NCBI GenBank assembly: GCA_028571685.1
Contig: CM053148.1
Location: 89,984,001 to 90,048,000, forward strand
Reading direction: 5' to 3'
Source of the DNA: Heterohyrax brucei
Taxonomy: Eukaryota; Chordata; Mammalia; Hyracoidea; Procaviidae
Length of the DNA: 64,000 nucleotides
The notes under the pieces were generated by a model. It searched no databases. It was not told the DNA's origin and saw only the letters and a program-made list of their open reading frames with translations. The translations under genes were made by a program, and so were the position numbers. Below are positions 11,443 through 22,766 of the stretch, in pieces. Positions within the stretch are counted from its first letter, which is position 1. Each line of letters begins with the position of its first letter.

Positions 11443-11899
11443 CGGCTTCCATGCAGGGAGCAGTTCAAGCCTCACCCACTAAGCTGCCATCTAGCCCACT
11501 TGACTCAGCATGACCCTATGTGTGTTGTACTAGAATTGTGCTCCACACAGTTTGCAGTTGCTCGTTTTTCTTTAGCAGATTACCAGGCTTTTCTTCCAAG
11601 GCACCTATAATAAACTCCAGCTTCCAACTTTTCAGTTAGCAGCTGCATACATTAATTGTTTGCATGAGGCAGGGACTCTAAAAACCTCATACAGAGGCAA
11701 ATGTAAATTCTTTAGTGAGTATGCTTAGTAAATATACTTAACTGAATTCCATTTTAGAGTCATCATAACCCAGACGTTAGACTTGAACAAAAAATTCTCC
11801 AGGTGGTTCCAGCTTCCAGCTGTTCAAATTTTCCCCAGAATTTGGAGTCTATTTAAAAAAAAAAAAAAAATCCCCCCCCCCAATGTGCTTTTATTTCAG
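11443..11899. mobile_element. 457-bp composite insertion flanked by a 19-bp direct repeat
   Basis: A 19-bp sequence, ACCCAGAGAATRGGCAATC, occurs at 11424-11442 and again at 11900-11918 with one mismatch. The interval between holds a long-form AfroSINE (11478-11692), further diverged sequence, an A17 run (about 11853-11869) and a C10 run. The flanks look like a target-site duplication of one retroinsertion or of a stacked set. I do not recognise the non-SINE part. Confidence 0.5.
11478..11692 (-). mobile_element. Long-form AfroSINE, antisense
   Basis: CATGACCCTATGTGTGTTGT, AATTGTGCTCCACACAGTTT, the extra block TTAGCAGATTACCAGGCTTT, CTTCCAAGGCACCTATAATA, TTCAGTTAGCAGCTGCATAC and GAGGCAGGGACTCT. 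This is the best-preserved long-form copy in the window. Confidence 0.85.
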
Positions 11900-11918
11900 A
11901 CCCAGAGAATGGGCAATC

Positions 11919-12423
11919 ATAACACAAGCATGGTATTTTAAGTGATTAGGTTTTAGGTAGATCGTTAGGCAGCAATCAATAATTGGAACACCTATAGCTA
12001 CTCCCATCTCTGATTGAATGACTGCTTTAACCTGTGTGTTCTTGTTTAGTTAATCAAGACACATTTATATGAACAATTCACAATTTTGCATGAGACCATC
12101 CTTGACCATTTCATCAGGAAAACAAAGCTGGATACTGGCAATCTATCAACACAAAAACTTACAAAATTAGTAGAGCTCCATGGCCTAAAAGTTCACCAGT
12201 CTGGTCCCCAAACTGACCACATACATTACTTCTGTGATCAACTTATTAAGTAACAGAATGGCAACATCTGTACATCTAGTAGATACAGCTGTAAATGGCT
12301 GCACTCTGGGGAGTCAGGTTTAACAGATTCCATGAGTACTATGTCAGGGTCAAAACTGCCCCTTCTAAATTAACGGAAAGAAGTGGAAGGAGGGAAAAGA
12401 CAGAAACAGCCACTACCAATAGA
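11919..12423. other. Unassigned DNA
   Basis: No gene, RNA gene or known repeat seen. The frame that begins at 12295 runs on into the RTE antisense region and is not a gene. Confidence 0.45.
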
Positions 12424-12735
12424 TGTTTCTCTTGTTTTTGTTACATGCCATCAAGTCAGATGCAGCTCACAGTGACACTGTGTACATCACAAGGTAACAC
12501 TGCCCAGTTTTGTGCCATCCTCGTAATCACTGCAATGCTTAAGCCCATTGTTGTAGCCACTGTATCAATCCATTTAAGTTCTTCTTCATTTCTTATGGAC
12601 GCTCTACTTCGCCAAGCATGATGTTCTTCTCCCAGGACTGATTCCTCTTAATAACGTGTCCGAAGTATATGAGATGCAGTTATGTCATCCTTGCTTCAAA
12701 GGAAAATTCTGGTTGTGCTGATAGATCTAGTGCAA
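12424..12735 (-). mobile_element. RTE LINE 3' end, antisense
   Basis: TACATGCCATCAAGTCAGAT tail, GCCCAGTTTTGTGCCATCCT, AAGCCCATTGTTGTAGCCAC, CGCCAAGCATGATGTTCTTC and GTATATGAGATGCAGTTATG. The blocks are in the same order as the antisense RTE at 4006-4364. It is 5'-truncated at about 310 bp and coding is broken. Confidence 0.92.
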
Positions 12736-12778
12736 GAGAGATTCAGTTGATAAATTCTGAATGCATAAACCCAATAAA

Positions 12779-12937
12779 TAAATGTACCCATTAGCATTGC
12801 GTTAATTCTAACTCATAACTACCCTATAGGATGCAGTAGAACTGTTCTATAGAGTTTCCAAGGAGCATTTGGTAAACTCCAACTGCCAACCTTTTGGTTA
12901 GTAACTGTAGTGCTTAGCTACTACACCACCAGAGTTT
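12779..12937 (-). mobile_element. AfroSINE, antisense
   Basis: AGCATTGCGTTAATTCTAAC tail, GAACTGTTCTATAGAGTTTC, CAACCTTTTGGTTAGTAACT, head complement GCTACTACACCACCAGAG. Confidence 0.92.
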
Positions 12938-13199
12938 TCTCCAAATGCATATATTTTATTTATAAAATATTTTGTGAGCCTGTGAGAGGTACTCTAAACT
13001 CACAATGAATAAACACATGCATGGGAGAAACTACATTGTTCATCATTATTAAGAAGATATAATTAACAATTTTTCAAATGATTATTGTGTTAGTCTGTAA
13101 ATAACAATAAGTACATAAAAATCTGCCACTTGTCGACCATGGAAGCTTGCGTGTTGCTGTGATGCTGGAAGCCATGCCACCAGTACAAAGATACTAGCA

Positions 13200-13571
13200 G
13201 TGTCACCCATGGCTGACAGATTCGGATTCATCTTCAGGCTAAGACAGACCAGGAAGAAGGAACTGGAAGTCTACTTTCGAAAAGATTCACCCAGTGAAAT
13301 CATTGGGAATACAATTGGTACATTGTCAGATACAGTGCCAGAAAATGAGCCCCCCAGGTTGGAAGGCATCCAGAAGATGACTGCAGAAGAGCTGTCTCCT
13401 CAAAGCAGAGTCTACCCTAACGATGTGGATGGAGTCAAGCTTTCACGATCTTCATTTGCTGGTGTGGCACAACTCAAAGTGAGAAGAAACAGCTGCAAAC
13501 ATCCACTAAAAATCAGAATACGGAATTTTCCAAGTAAGACTCTTGAAAAAAATGGGAATAGTCAAAAATGA
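13200..13571 (+). pseudogene. RTE 5' open frame (fossil), upstream of endonuclease
   Basis: This frame is open for 123 codons. It starts in the RTE 5' region with MSPMADRFGFIFRLRQTRKK and reaches the place where the endonuclease begins (KIRIRNFPSK). It holds no domain that I know. The equivalent DNA in the 46.6-kb copy (46.62-46.95 kb) is broken by stops. Because the stretch is the 5' leader or N-terminus of an RTE, it is a transposon fossil and not a host gene. Confidence 0.6.
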
Positions 13572-14215
13572 AACCGAACACATAAACATAGATATTCTAG
13601 GCACTAGTGAGCTGCCATAGATGGGTATTGGTCATTTTGCATTGGACAATCATATGATCTGCTATGTTGGGAATGAAACCTTGAAGAGGAATGGCATTGC
13701 ATTTGCTGTCAAAAAGAACATTTCAAGCTCTGTTCTAAAGTACAGTGCTGTTGGTGATAGGATAATATCCATATGCCTACAAAGAAGGCCAGTTAATATG
13801 ACTATTAGTCAAATTTTTGCAGCAACCACTAAGAACAAAGATGAAGAAACTCAAAATTTTTACCAGGTCCACAGTCTAAAACTGATGAAATATGCAATCA
13901 GGATGCAGTGATAATTACTGGTGATTGTAACGGAGAAGTTGGAAATGAAACAGAAATGGTAGATGGAAAACACAGCCTTGGTGATAAAAGTGACACCACA
14001 GATTGCGTGATAAAATTTTGCAAGGCCAACCACTTCTTTCATTGCAAATTCCTTTTTTCTCCAACATAAATGGCAAATACGCACATGGATCTTGCCAGAT
14101 GGAATGCACGGGAATCAAATTGACTACATCTGTTGAAAGAGAAAATGGAAAAGCTCCCTGTCTTCATGTCTTCATTCAGAATAACACCAAGTTCTGACTG
14201 TGGAAGAGACCATCA
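13572..14215 (+). pseudogene. RTE endonuclease domain (APE-like), decayed
   Basis: An open piece at 13621-13911 carries the stretch around GIGHFALDNHMICYVGNE and ends near MKYAIRMQ. The DNA after it still resembles VIITGDCNGEVG, the family's catalytic-type Asp/Asn block (about 13911-13945), and then YAHGSCQMECTGIKLTT (about 14078-14128) in another frame. RTE endonuclease nicks the target DNA. Frameshifts have split this copy into at least three frames. Confidence 0.8.
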
Positions 14216-15945
14216 GTTTGAAGAAAATTAGAAGTTCAGAAGAGCCAAAGTACAGGCACCAGTATATCCACCTACATTTAGAGATCATTTCAAGAATAGA
14301 TTTGATTGACTGAACACTAACTACCAAAAGTCAGACAAGTTGTAGAATGACATCAAAGAGACTATACATAAAGAAAGCAAGAGGTCATTAAAAAGACGGG
14401 AGAGAAAGAGAAGACCAAATTGGATGTCAGAACCCAATCTGAAACTTGCTCTAAAATGTCGGGTAGCTAAAACAAAAGAAAAAAACAATGATGTAAAAAA
14501 ACTGAACAGATTTCAAAGAGCTGCACGAGAAGACAAAGTAAAGTATTATAATGACATGTGCAAAGAGCTGGAGATAGAAAACCAAAAGGGAAGAACATGT
14601 TTGGCACTTCTTAAACTGAAAGAACTGAAGAAAGAAATTCAAGCCTTTAGTTGCAATAGTGATGGATTCTACACGGAAAATATTAAATGACTCAGGAAGC
14701 ATCAAAAGAAGACAGAGTCATGATGCTAGAAAGAAGGGGTCGATGTCCAACCATTTCAAGAGGTAGCATGTGAGTGGTTATGGTAGGAAAGAAGTCAAAG
14801 CTGCAGTGAAAGCACTGGTGAAGAACAAGGCTCCAGGAATAGCCAAATATCAAGTGAAATGTTTCAGTAAATGGATGCAGAACTGGAAGTGCTTACTCAT
14901 CTATGTCAAGAAATTTGGAAGACAGCTACCTGGCTAATTGACTGGAAGAAATCCATAGTTATGCCTATTCCCAAGAACGGTGATCATTCTTGAGGAATCT
15001 CTACATGGATCAAGAGGCTGTTGTGAGAAGAGAATAAGGGGACACTGCACAGATGGCCCTTGGCTGGCTGGCATAGTTTAAGACCAGGACAAGTGTGCTT
15101 CAGGTTTGTATCCTTTCACTGTAACTTTTCACTCAGTATGCCAAGCAAATAATCTGCGAAACTGGACTATAGGAAGAACAAGGCATCAGGATTGGTGGAA
15201 TACTAATTAACAATCTGCATTATGCAGATGACACAACCTGGCTTGCTGAAAGAGAAGATGATTCGAAACACTGACTGATGAAGATCAAAGACCACAGCCT
15301 TCAATATGGATATGTTACACCTCAACAAGACAGCAAAAATCCTTACAACTGGACCAATAAGCAGCAACATGAGGTTGTCAAGGATTTCATTTTACTTGGT
15401 TCTGCAATCAGTGTCCATGGAAGCAGTAGTCATGAAATCTTTTGACTTCTACTGCAAAAGACCTCTTTAAAAAGTTGAAAAGCAAAGATGTCACCCTGAA
15501 GACTAAGGTGCACCTGACCCAGAATGTGGTATTTTCATTTGTATCATATGCGTGCAAAAGCTAGACAATGAATGAGGAAGACAAGAGAAAATGCTTCCTT
15601 TGAATCGTGGTGTTGGAGAAGAATATTTTATGTAGCATGGACACCAAAAGAACAAATAGATTCATTCTAGAAGAGGTACAACCAGGATGGTGAGACTGCA
15701 TCTCCCGTACTTTGGACATGTTGTCAGGAGAGATCAATTCCTGGAGAAAACTATCTTATTTAGCAAAGTAGTGGGTCAGCAAAATGAAGAAGACGCTGGA
15801 CAAGATGGATTGACACAGTGACTGCAACAATGTGCTTAAGCATAACAACAATTGTGGGCATGGCACAGGGCCAAGCAAGGTTTCATTCTGTTGTGCAGAG
15901 GGTTTCTTTGCATTACAAGTGACTCAACAGCATGTGACAACAAGT
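14216..15945 (+). pseudogene. RTE linker, reverse transcriptase and C-terminus, decayed
   Basis: The open piece 14424-14690 (88 codons) is the Lys-rich linker between endonuclease and RT (RAAREDKVKYYNDMCKELEI). RT palm sequence resumes after the deletion at about 14995. YADD is at 15221-15232. Codons at 15280-15420 resemble thumb-region DNA at 48.95-49.15 kb. The C-terminal block is seen at 15700-15900. Multiple stops. Confidence 0.8.
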
Positions 15946-15950
15946 GTAAC

Positions 15951-17147
15951 TGATCTTTATGTTATGTGAGATCTTTTACAAAAGATATCTATAATTACAA
16001 ATTCTATAACTGAGTTTTAACAAGCCAAGTGCCATTGAACAAAGGAAAGGAAATTATTCATTGGTTAATGAGATTGTCAGTAATTATTTTTATTTTAGTT
16101 TTACCTTGACTATCAGTGGCCCAGGGATTCTTTATCAGTTTTAGTTACAGTGTATTTTAATGATATTTCACCTACATGTAGTTCTATTCTAAGCTATATC
16201 TTATTAAATGTCAATTGTATGTAAATATCCCTACCTGTGTATAAATGTTTAATCCTGCATAATCTTATGTTATTTAACAGTTTCAACCATACTATATTTC
16301 AATAACTATTATTTGTTTATAGTTATATTTGAATTTATATTTCAACAAATGTCTGTTATAGACCACTCTCCATATATGAAAACATATATACAATTATCCA
16401 TAACATTAGGTCCTACCCGCAGTTAAAAATGTAGTGTTACAATAAAATTCATTCTATATGTGTAATTTGCATGTACTATTAAAAAACACTTTTTTCATTT
16501 ACCTGGGTCCTGTGATGGTTAATGTGAAAGAGTAACAATGATTATGGCAATTTATCACTTAAAATGAATCAACAATCCCTATAAATGTTGCTTACGAAAA
16601 GGAAAAGCATGTCAAAACCAGAGAATTTGGCTCTTGTCAATATTTACCATAACTGCAAACACTGGAATTATTTATTTCATGCATATCTTTGGTTCATTCC
16701 ATCTTCTATCCCCTTAAGAATGTGTTGAGACTTAGCTTGACAGACAGATCAATACATTATTTGTGTAACATGGTGCAGTGTTGAGCTCCAAACCCACCCT
16801 CAGCTTTCCCAATCAACCTTTATCCCAGCTGGCCTCCGGCTTTCCTCTCTGTGGGAAAGGGGTTGAGTGAGGACAGAGACAAGCAATGACAACCTTATGA
16901 ATTCAATGCACTGTTTATCATGTTAAGAGAAGTTTCCTGCTCTTCATGGTTTCCTAGAATTCTAAGCCTTAGGGGCTGACCATCAGTCTCAACATACCTA
17001 GATGTGTGTTTCCCCAAGATTCATCAGCCCCTCGAGCAAACTGGTGATTTTAATGGACCAAGATCTATGCCCATGACTGAAATGGCAGATATTTTGTAAG
17101 TTTTGTTCCTCTAGAGCTCTCACGATGCAGTCTGTCACTTAGAAAAC
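15951..17147. other. Unassigned AT-rich DNA
   Basis: Very AT-rich up to about 16700, then more balanced. No gene or repeat that I can name. Confidence 0.5.
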
Positions 17148-17312
17148 AGAAACTCTGCCAGTGAGTAGATTCCGACACATAGTGACCCTGTGTGTGTCAG
17201 AGTAGAACTCTACTTCTTAGGAGTTTCAGTGGCTGATATTTCAGAAGGAAATCACCAGGACTGAAACTTCTAAGCCTTGGGTTAGCAGCGAAGTGCTTTA
17301 ATTCTACCCCGT
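17148..17312 (-). mobile_element. Long-form AfroSINE, antisense
   Basis: GAGTAGATTCCGACACATAG, GTGTGTCAGAGTAGAACTCT, extra block TTTCAGAAGGAAATCACCAG, AGCCTTGGGTTAGCAGCGAA. Diverged. Confidence 0.8.
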
Positions 17313-17689
17313 ATAGTTCAAGCTATTTGCTTTATGCATTTTTTCAAAGTCATTCATAACTTTACATACATTTAATTAGTGTATATTACATAAGCATTGT
17401 GAAGTATCCCTGCTGAAGGTCAAAGGTGGCGTGGGAATATTTCAGTTGTCACACATATGTGAGTTTTGAATAATACCAACAGAATAGTTAGCTAATATAA
17501 TAAATGATGCCTAAGTGCCAATTCAGCTAAGGCCATGAGTCCAATCTGTCTATGGATTGATTGATGTTACCTGACCCTGACCTAACACTGTAACCCTAAC
17601 ACTACCCCGGGAGCTTTGTTAGTAAGGCTCCTTAGATCGTCAAGAACTGGGGCAGATAATATGAATAATTTAAGGCTGACTATCCAACG

Positions 17690-17882
17690 TGTAGAGTTTC
17701 CAAGTGGCACAAACCTTTAAGTTCTTGGTTACTCATTAAAAGGTTGGCCTAGGAAGAAGAAAGTTCTGGAAATCTGCTTCTGAAAGGTCACAGACATGAA
17801 AAATCTTTGGAGGACAGTTCTACTGTGAAATACACAGAGCCATCAAAAATGGGAATTGATTTGATATGATCTGGCTTGAGTT
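17690..17882 (+). mobile_element. Long-form AfroSINE, sense
   Basis: TTTCCAAGTGGCACAAACC head, ACTCATTAAAAGGTTGGCC, extra block GGAAATCTGCTTCTGAAAGG, GACAGTTCTACTGTGAAATA, GGGAATTGATTTGATATGAT tail. Confidence 0.75.
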
Positions 17883-18091
17883 TTTTTGTTCTCTTGCAGG
17901 ACTACCAACATCAAAGACCTTGATTTACTAATAGAGGGAGTGCCACCGTACTTTTTATACATGACATTCACGTGACACTTTCAAGGGCTTTGGTTTACAA
18001 GGATGCTTAGTCACCTTTCCTCTTTGCAGTTTAAAGCAAGACGACATTTAGTATGATGAAAATGATAGTGTCAAAATAACTTTTCTAGCAA

Positions 18092-18216
18092 CAAACTACA
18101 GCAATGATCTGACTCCTAGGAACCCTGTTAGTCGAAGTAGAACTGCCCTATGAGGTTTCTAAGAAGTGGCTGGTGGGTTGGAACCACAGACCTTTTGGTT
18201 TGCTGTGAGTCCAAAC
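18092..18216 (-). mobile_element. AfroSINE, antisense, head-truncated
   Basis: CAGCAATGATCTGACTCCTA tail, AGTAGAACTGCCCTATGAGG, AAGAAGTGGCTGGTGGGTTG, CAGACCTTTTGGTTTGCTGT. The part matching the 5' head is missing. Confidence 0.85.
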
Positions 18217-19909
18217 TTATTCCAGGGCAATGGATTTCTGGAAGTATGATATTGTTACATTGTAATAATAATTCACAGGACAGACAGATATTTTTTCTAC
18301 AAACTTTAAGTGTGTCTAAAATATATATATTAAATAAACATCTTGTCTAATCTAAACATTCAGTGTAATACTTTAAGCTTGGATGGATGAACACACCCAT
18401 ACACACACACAAACACATTACACATTTGCATACAAATGGTGAGTTTGTTAAAGCTAAATGTGAGGGATCCCATCTTATTTGAAACTAGATAGAGACAGCT
18501 CAGTGGGTATGCAGATTAGCAATGGAGTTAAGTCACAATTTAGACAACTGATCTAGTCCTTACTAAAAATGAAATGAGGAAAGAAAAGCATCTTTCAAAA
18601 GTCTTTCAGGAAACTGCTAGTACGATTTCTGCAAGATCAGTATGTGAATATTGGCATACGTCAATACCAGTGTCTCCAGCAGTGGTAGACAAGGTGAGTC
18701 GAGGTAGAAAATGTTGATTCTGTTTGTGTTCTCGCACCCCATGCTCATACCTGTTTCCACCTTAAGCCAACTTATTCTTATTTTCTACAAAACGGTCACC
18801 TACTAACACCTGCTCCACCACTACTGGGACCTCAGTTAGAAACCCAGTGTCTGATGCTGTTGTACTTAAGTTTGCAGCATCCACTGCTGTGCATTCCCAG
18901 AGAGGGATTTACAAGCTTAAAGTAATAGAAGACAGCTTTTGTCAGAAGCATCTCTGCAGGTATCAGCATTGGTGGTTCTAGAAAATAGCTCTGCCATTTA
19001 TCAAGAGTTTTCTTTCAGTTGCTTCTTCCTGAGACTTCACAGTGGTCTCAGTTCTTCTGGCCTCCTCTGCCGCTCTGCTTCCTCAAGCTTCTTTAAAATG
19101 TGTTTCATATCCAAAATTCCTAAAAAAATTGGATTGCCCCCCTTCAGTAGACTATTCCATTTGAGAGAAAGCAGAACTGAAAGAGACAGTTGAGAAATTC
19201 CTAGCCTTTTTTTTCCTCTCCTCTATTCTTCCCTCACCTTCCTAGTACCACCTCAAGGACTCATTTTGTGGTACAGAAAACTTAAGAGCAGCTTGCCTAG
19301 GGGTCAGAGCACAGCAATTATCCTTTATACATACCCTACAGTGCTTTTCAGAGCACCCCAATGATACTAGCTCCAGACCAATGAATCCAATTGAATTTGT
19401 AAATTTAAATGTCACACTCAACCTAATTTAATGAAGCAATTAAAATGACTTATAGCTCAATCAGTTCTCATATTTCAATGCAGATGCCACCTTTCATTCT
19501 CCCAGTTGCTCGTTGCCTTCCACACTGCGTTGTGCTTGACAGAAGAGGAGGGCCATATGGAGAGGCGTCGTATGCCATCCTTTTCCTCAGGACACTGACA
19601 GTGTCAATAGGAGCAAGAAATGTCTGCATCAGATTTTTTTTAAACTACAGTCCTCAGAATTATGTGTTTTTGTAGATGAGTTGAGTTTCCATGATGTCAG
19701 ATGATTGGAAAAACCTTCAAATGGAAAGGCCTGCAGGCAAAGCAGAACTCAAGCAAAGAGAAAAGAAGATGCTACCCCCATACAGGTGAAGTATTCTGTT
19801 CCATGTAAGGGGTGGGATTTTAAAGGGAGTTTATACACACAGAAAAAACAAAGGGTAGAAGTCTGAAGTAGCTCACCTCACTTGAGACCATTGAGTCACC
19901 TCACGGCTA
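18217..19909. other. Unassigned DNA
   Basis: Short frames at 18939-19193 and 19445-19675 have no recognisable domain and no convincing splice sites. A small ACAC run lies near 18395. No repeat identified. Confidence 0.45.
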
Positions 19910-19995
19910 AGAGCCCGGTTCTACCCATTTCCCCTATCTCTGATAGCACAAGTCACCTACCCTCTCTGAGCCTCCGTTTCTCAACAAGACACTTT
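19910..19995 (+). mobile_element. MIR SINE fragment
   Basis: GCACAAGTCACCTACCCTCT followed by CTGAGCCTCCGTTTCTCAAC is the conserved MIR core. An antisense AfroSINE interrupts or follows it. Confidence 0.6.
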
Positions 19996-20013
19996 AGTGA
20001 GATGCACAAGACT

Positions 20014-20173
20014 CATCAAACCCACTGCTGTCAAGCCAGTTCTGACTCGTAGTGACCCTAAGGGGAGAACAGAACGACCCCATAGAGTTTTCAAAGAGTG
20101 CCTGGCAGATTTGAAGTGCTAACCTTTTGGTTAGCAGCTGTAGCACTTAATCTCTCTGCCACCAGGGTTTCCA
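20014..20173 (-). mobile_element. AfroSINE, antisense
   Basis: TGCTGTCAAGCCAGTTCTGA tail, ACTCGTAGTGACCCTAAGG, CATAGAGTTTTCAAAGAGTG, TAACCTTTTGGTTAGCAGCT, TCTGCCACCAGGGTTTCC. Confidence 0.93.
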
Positions 20174-21908
20174 CAGTGCAAGAAAGAGGTGAAAATCGCC
20201 CAACTAGAAAACAGGTGTTGACTGTTAATACCCTCCAAAGATCAACAGAAAAACCTACCAGCCAAGCAAAAATGAGTTCACTCCTGTCACAGTCGGAGCA
20301 CCGCGGTGTCTCTTAAGAGAAACTTTAAAGGAGACTATTTATAGGGTTTGTTGTCTGGACTCAACATAATAATTGGTGATCTTGGAAAGAAGAAAAATAA
20401 TTAGATTTTGGCTAAGATAGGGATACAGTAATTTAAGATGAATGTACATAGAAAGATAAAGCTCTTAATATGTAAACCTCTTGATAAGCAAACTGTTTGC
20501 CAAGTTTAGCAATCTATTGTACAAGAGGGGACCTGTTTGTGAAGGTAAACTAACTCTTGGATTATTTTAAAAAGAAAAAGAAAAAAGTGACATGAAAGAG
20601 TTTCCTAAAGAAAAAATATAAAATTGTTTATTGATTTACAGCTGCATTTTCCTGGGCAATAATTTCTAACACCTATGTAATGTACGCTCACACAGACGAT
20701 TTTTGTTCTCTTTTGTGCTGTATCGCTGTAGGAAGTCTCAATTTTCACAGATGCTCAAAAGATCTTATTAAAGTAAATCATTTTCTTTGACAGATTTTAA
20801 TTTGTATTGGGAACCACCTTCCCTGCTATGGGCAGAAAACTTATTCTTGGTAATTTAGGCTAAATTAAATAGTTTATAGATTTTCTAACTAGAATCAAGA
20901 TAAACCGTCATTTTGGTAAGCCTTCAGCAAGTCTCCTACCTGACAGGAGGCATTAGAGACAGTAGCAGGAAGGAGAGTGCATAATTCATCTGCAAGAATA
21001 GATTATAATATTTAAGAGGGCCAGGTTTGTGGCCAGGCAGTATTCCAAGTTTGAATTACTATAGAGCTAATAATAATAGTAGAGCTCTACTATAGAGCTA
21101 ATAATAGTTCAAAGCAACTCGTAATACTTCAACTCTATGAATTAATTATGTACAGAGTATATATAAAATATCAGATTGTTGCAGTTATTATTTAATACAT
21201 TCAATGTACTTAGAGTACATGCGATCCATAAAATAATTTGATGAACACAAGTTATTATAATAATATTATTAGTGTTGGCATTATTAATCACTTGACTTAT
21301 ACTGTCTTCTACTGACATATAGACACTCACCTTGAATTTGGGTCTGATTCATTCATTCTTGGTGGGATCTACTGAACCTCTGATACATATACTCTTGTTA
21401 TATAATTCATGTAACTTTGCACACTGTTGAAGGGAAAGCAAATTGTCAAATACTGGTTTCCATGCTGCCAATCCTCTCGCTTATTATACGGATGGGACTT
21501 CAGATCTCTCTTCTTCTCTAGCCTGGGTACTCTTCTCCCACATCTCGGGGGACTGTGAGAAATTCAGTAAAGCTCTTTCAGTCTCTCTTAGTATCCTGGT
21601 ACCTTATGCAGGCATCCACTATCTCTTTCTGCCATGAAATATTTCTACTGAAGACTCATCAGAAACTCCCATCTTGAAAGTTTATGAATAGGGTAAGACC
21701 AATGTTAGTTTCAGAGGTCCTGCATTATGTGGAGTTCCTATTTGTCTCCTCAAATTTCAGAGCCAGCAACTGTGTATAAAACGCATCTTCTTTTACCAGT
21801 ACTAAACAGTTTGCTTTTCCATTCAACATGTCTCTGACTTCTCAGACCAGAGAAAGGATTCTTGTTCTTTTTTGTTTCTCTTTTTGGATGTTTCTCTTAA
21901 TATGGTTT
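20174..21908. other. Unassigned AT-rich DNA
   Basis: No gene. At 21058-21107 a local direct repeat (ACTATAGAGCTAATAATA, two copies about 30 bp apart) surrounds the palindrome TAGTAGAGCTCTACTA. Confidence 0.5.
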
Positions 21909-22221
21909 TTTTAAAAAAAATTTAGATTGCTTTTAGATTTATATGAAAAAAAAGTGAAAAAAGTAAGAAGTTCTCATATACCCAACATCAAATTTCATGT
22001 GTTATTAGCATCTTGCATTATTATAGCATATTTACCATGATTAGTGAATCAATATTGATGCATTATTATTAACTAATTCCATATTTCCTTTGCACTTAAT
22101 TTGTAATAGATGAGGCTCCAGAATCCTATCCAGAACACCACATTAAATTTGGTCAGCGTGTCTCTTGGCATTAACAGTTTTTTACACTTTATTTTGGATG
22201 ACCTTGGCAATTTTAAGGAAA

Positions 22222-22318
22222 TCCACCAGCCACTTCATGGAAACCCTACAAGGCAGTTCTGCATTGCCCCACGTGGTCTCTGTTAGTTAGAATCAACTCA
22301 ATAGCACACAAAAACAAC
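22222..22318 (+). mobile_element. AfroSINE 3' half inserted in old L1
   Basis: ATCCACCAGCCACTTCATGG, AAACCCTACAAGGCAGTTCT, GTTAGTTAGAATCAACTCAA. The head is missing. The old L1 sequence continues on both sides. Confidence 0.8.
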
Positions 22319-22607
22319 AGTCAGGTGGTCAGAGAATGTAATTTAACAGAGATTTTTCTGATGTTTTGTGTTATGATTAGGCTGGAATAATGAGAGACCA
22401 AGTTCAGTTTGTATCACATTATGTCAAGGGAATAAAATAAATAATGTGATTTATTATTGATGAAAATCTTGATAACTTGGAAGCGGTGAAGTTTGTCATT
22501 GTAAAGTTACTTTTTCATTCACCTATCCATACTGAGACTTTCAGAAAAAAATTATTGGGTGTATCCCACACTTAAGGGTTAAGTATTCAGGCTTCCTCTC
22601 TTTGACA

Positions 22608-22766
22608 GAAACCCTGGTGGCATAGTGGCCAAGTGTTGTGTCTGCTAACCAAAAGGATGGCAGTTCATATCTGCCGGGGACTCCTTGGAAACTCTATGGA
22701 GCAGTTTTCTTCTCTGTCCTCTAGGGCCTCTGTGAGTCGGCATCAACTCAAGTGTTGTGAGATTGG
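22608..22766 (+). mobile_element. AfroSINE, sense, inserted in old L1
   Basis: AAACCCTGGTGGCATAGTGG head, TCTGCTAACCAAAAGGATGG, CTTGGAAACTCTATGGAGC, CCTCTGTGAGTCGGCATCAA. It is one of the better preserved copies and splits the antisense L1 3'UTR. Confidence 0.95.

Larger units (their letters stand above)
13115..15950 (+). mobile_element. RTE-clade LINE, near full length, RT core deleted (copy 1)
   Basis: Contains the RTE 5' region (TGCTGTGATGCTGGAAGCC at 13153, matched by TGCTGTGATACTGGAAG at 46576), an apurinic-type endonuclease, the linker, the later part of the reverse transcriptase and the C-terminus. Compared with copies at 24.3 kb and 46.6 kb, the stretch between the KNGD-like codons (about 14975) and LYMDQEAV-like codons (about 15000) is missing some 300 bp. 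YADD is still spelled at 15221-15232. There are many frameshifts and stops, so it cannot move. It ends near 15950 with a diverged version of the tail shared with AfroSINE. Confidence 0.93.
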
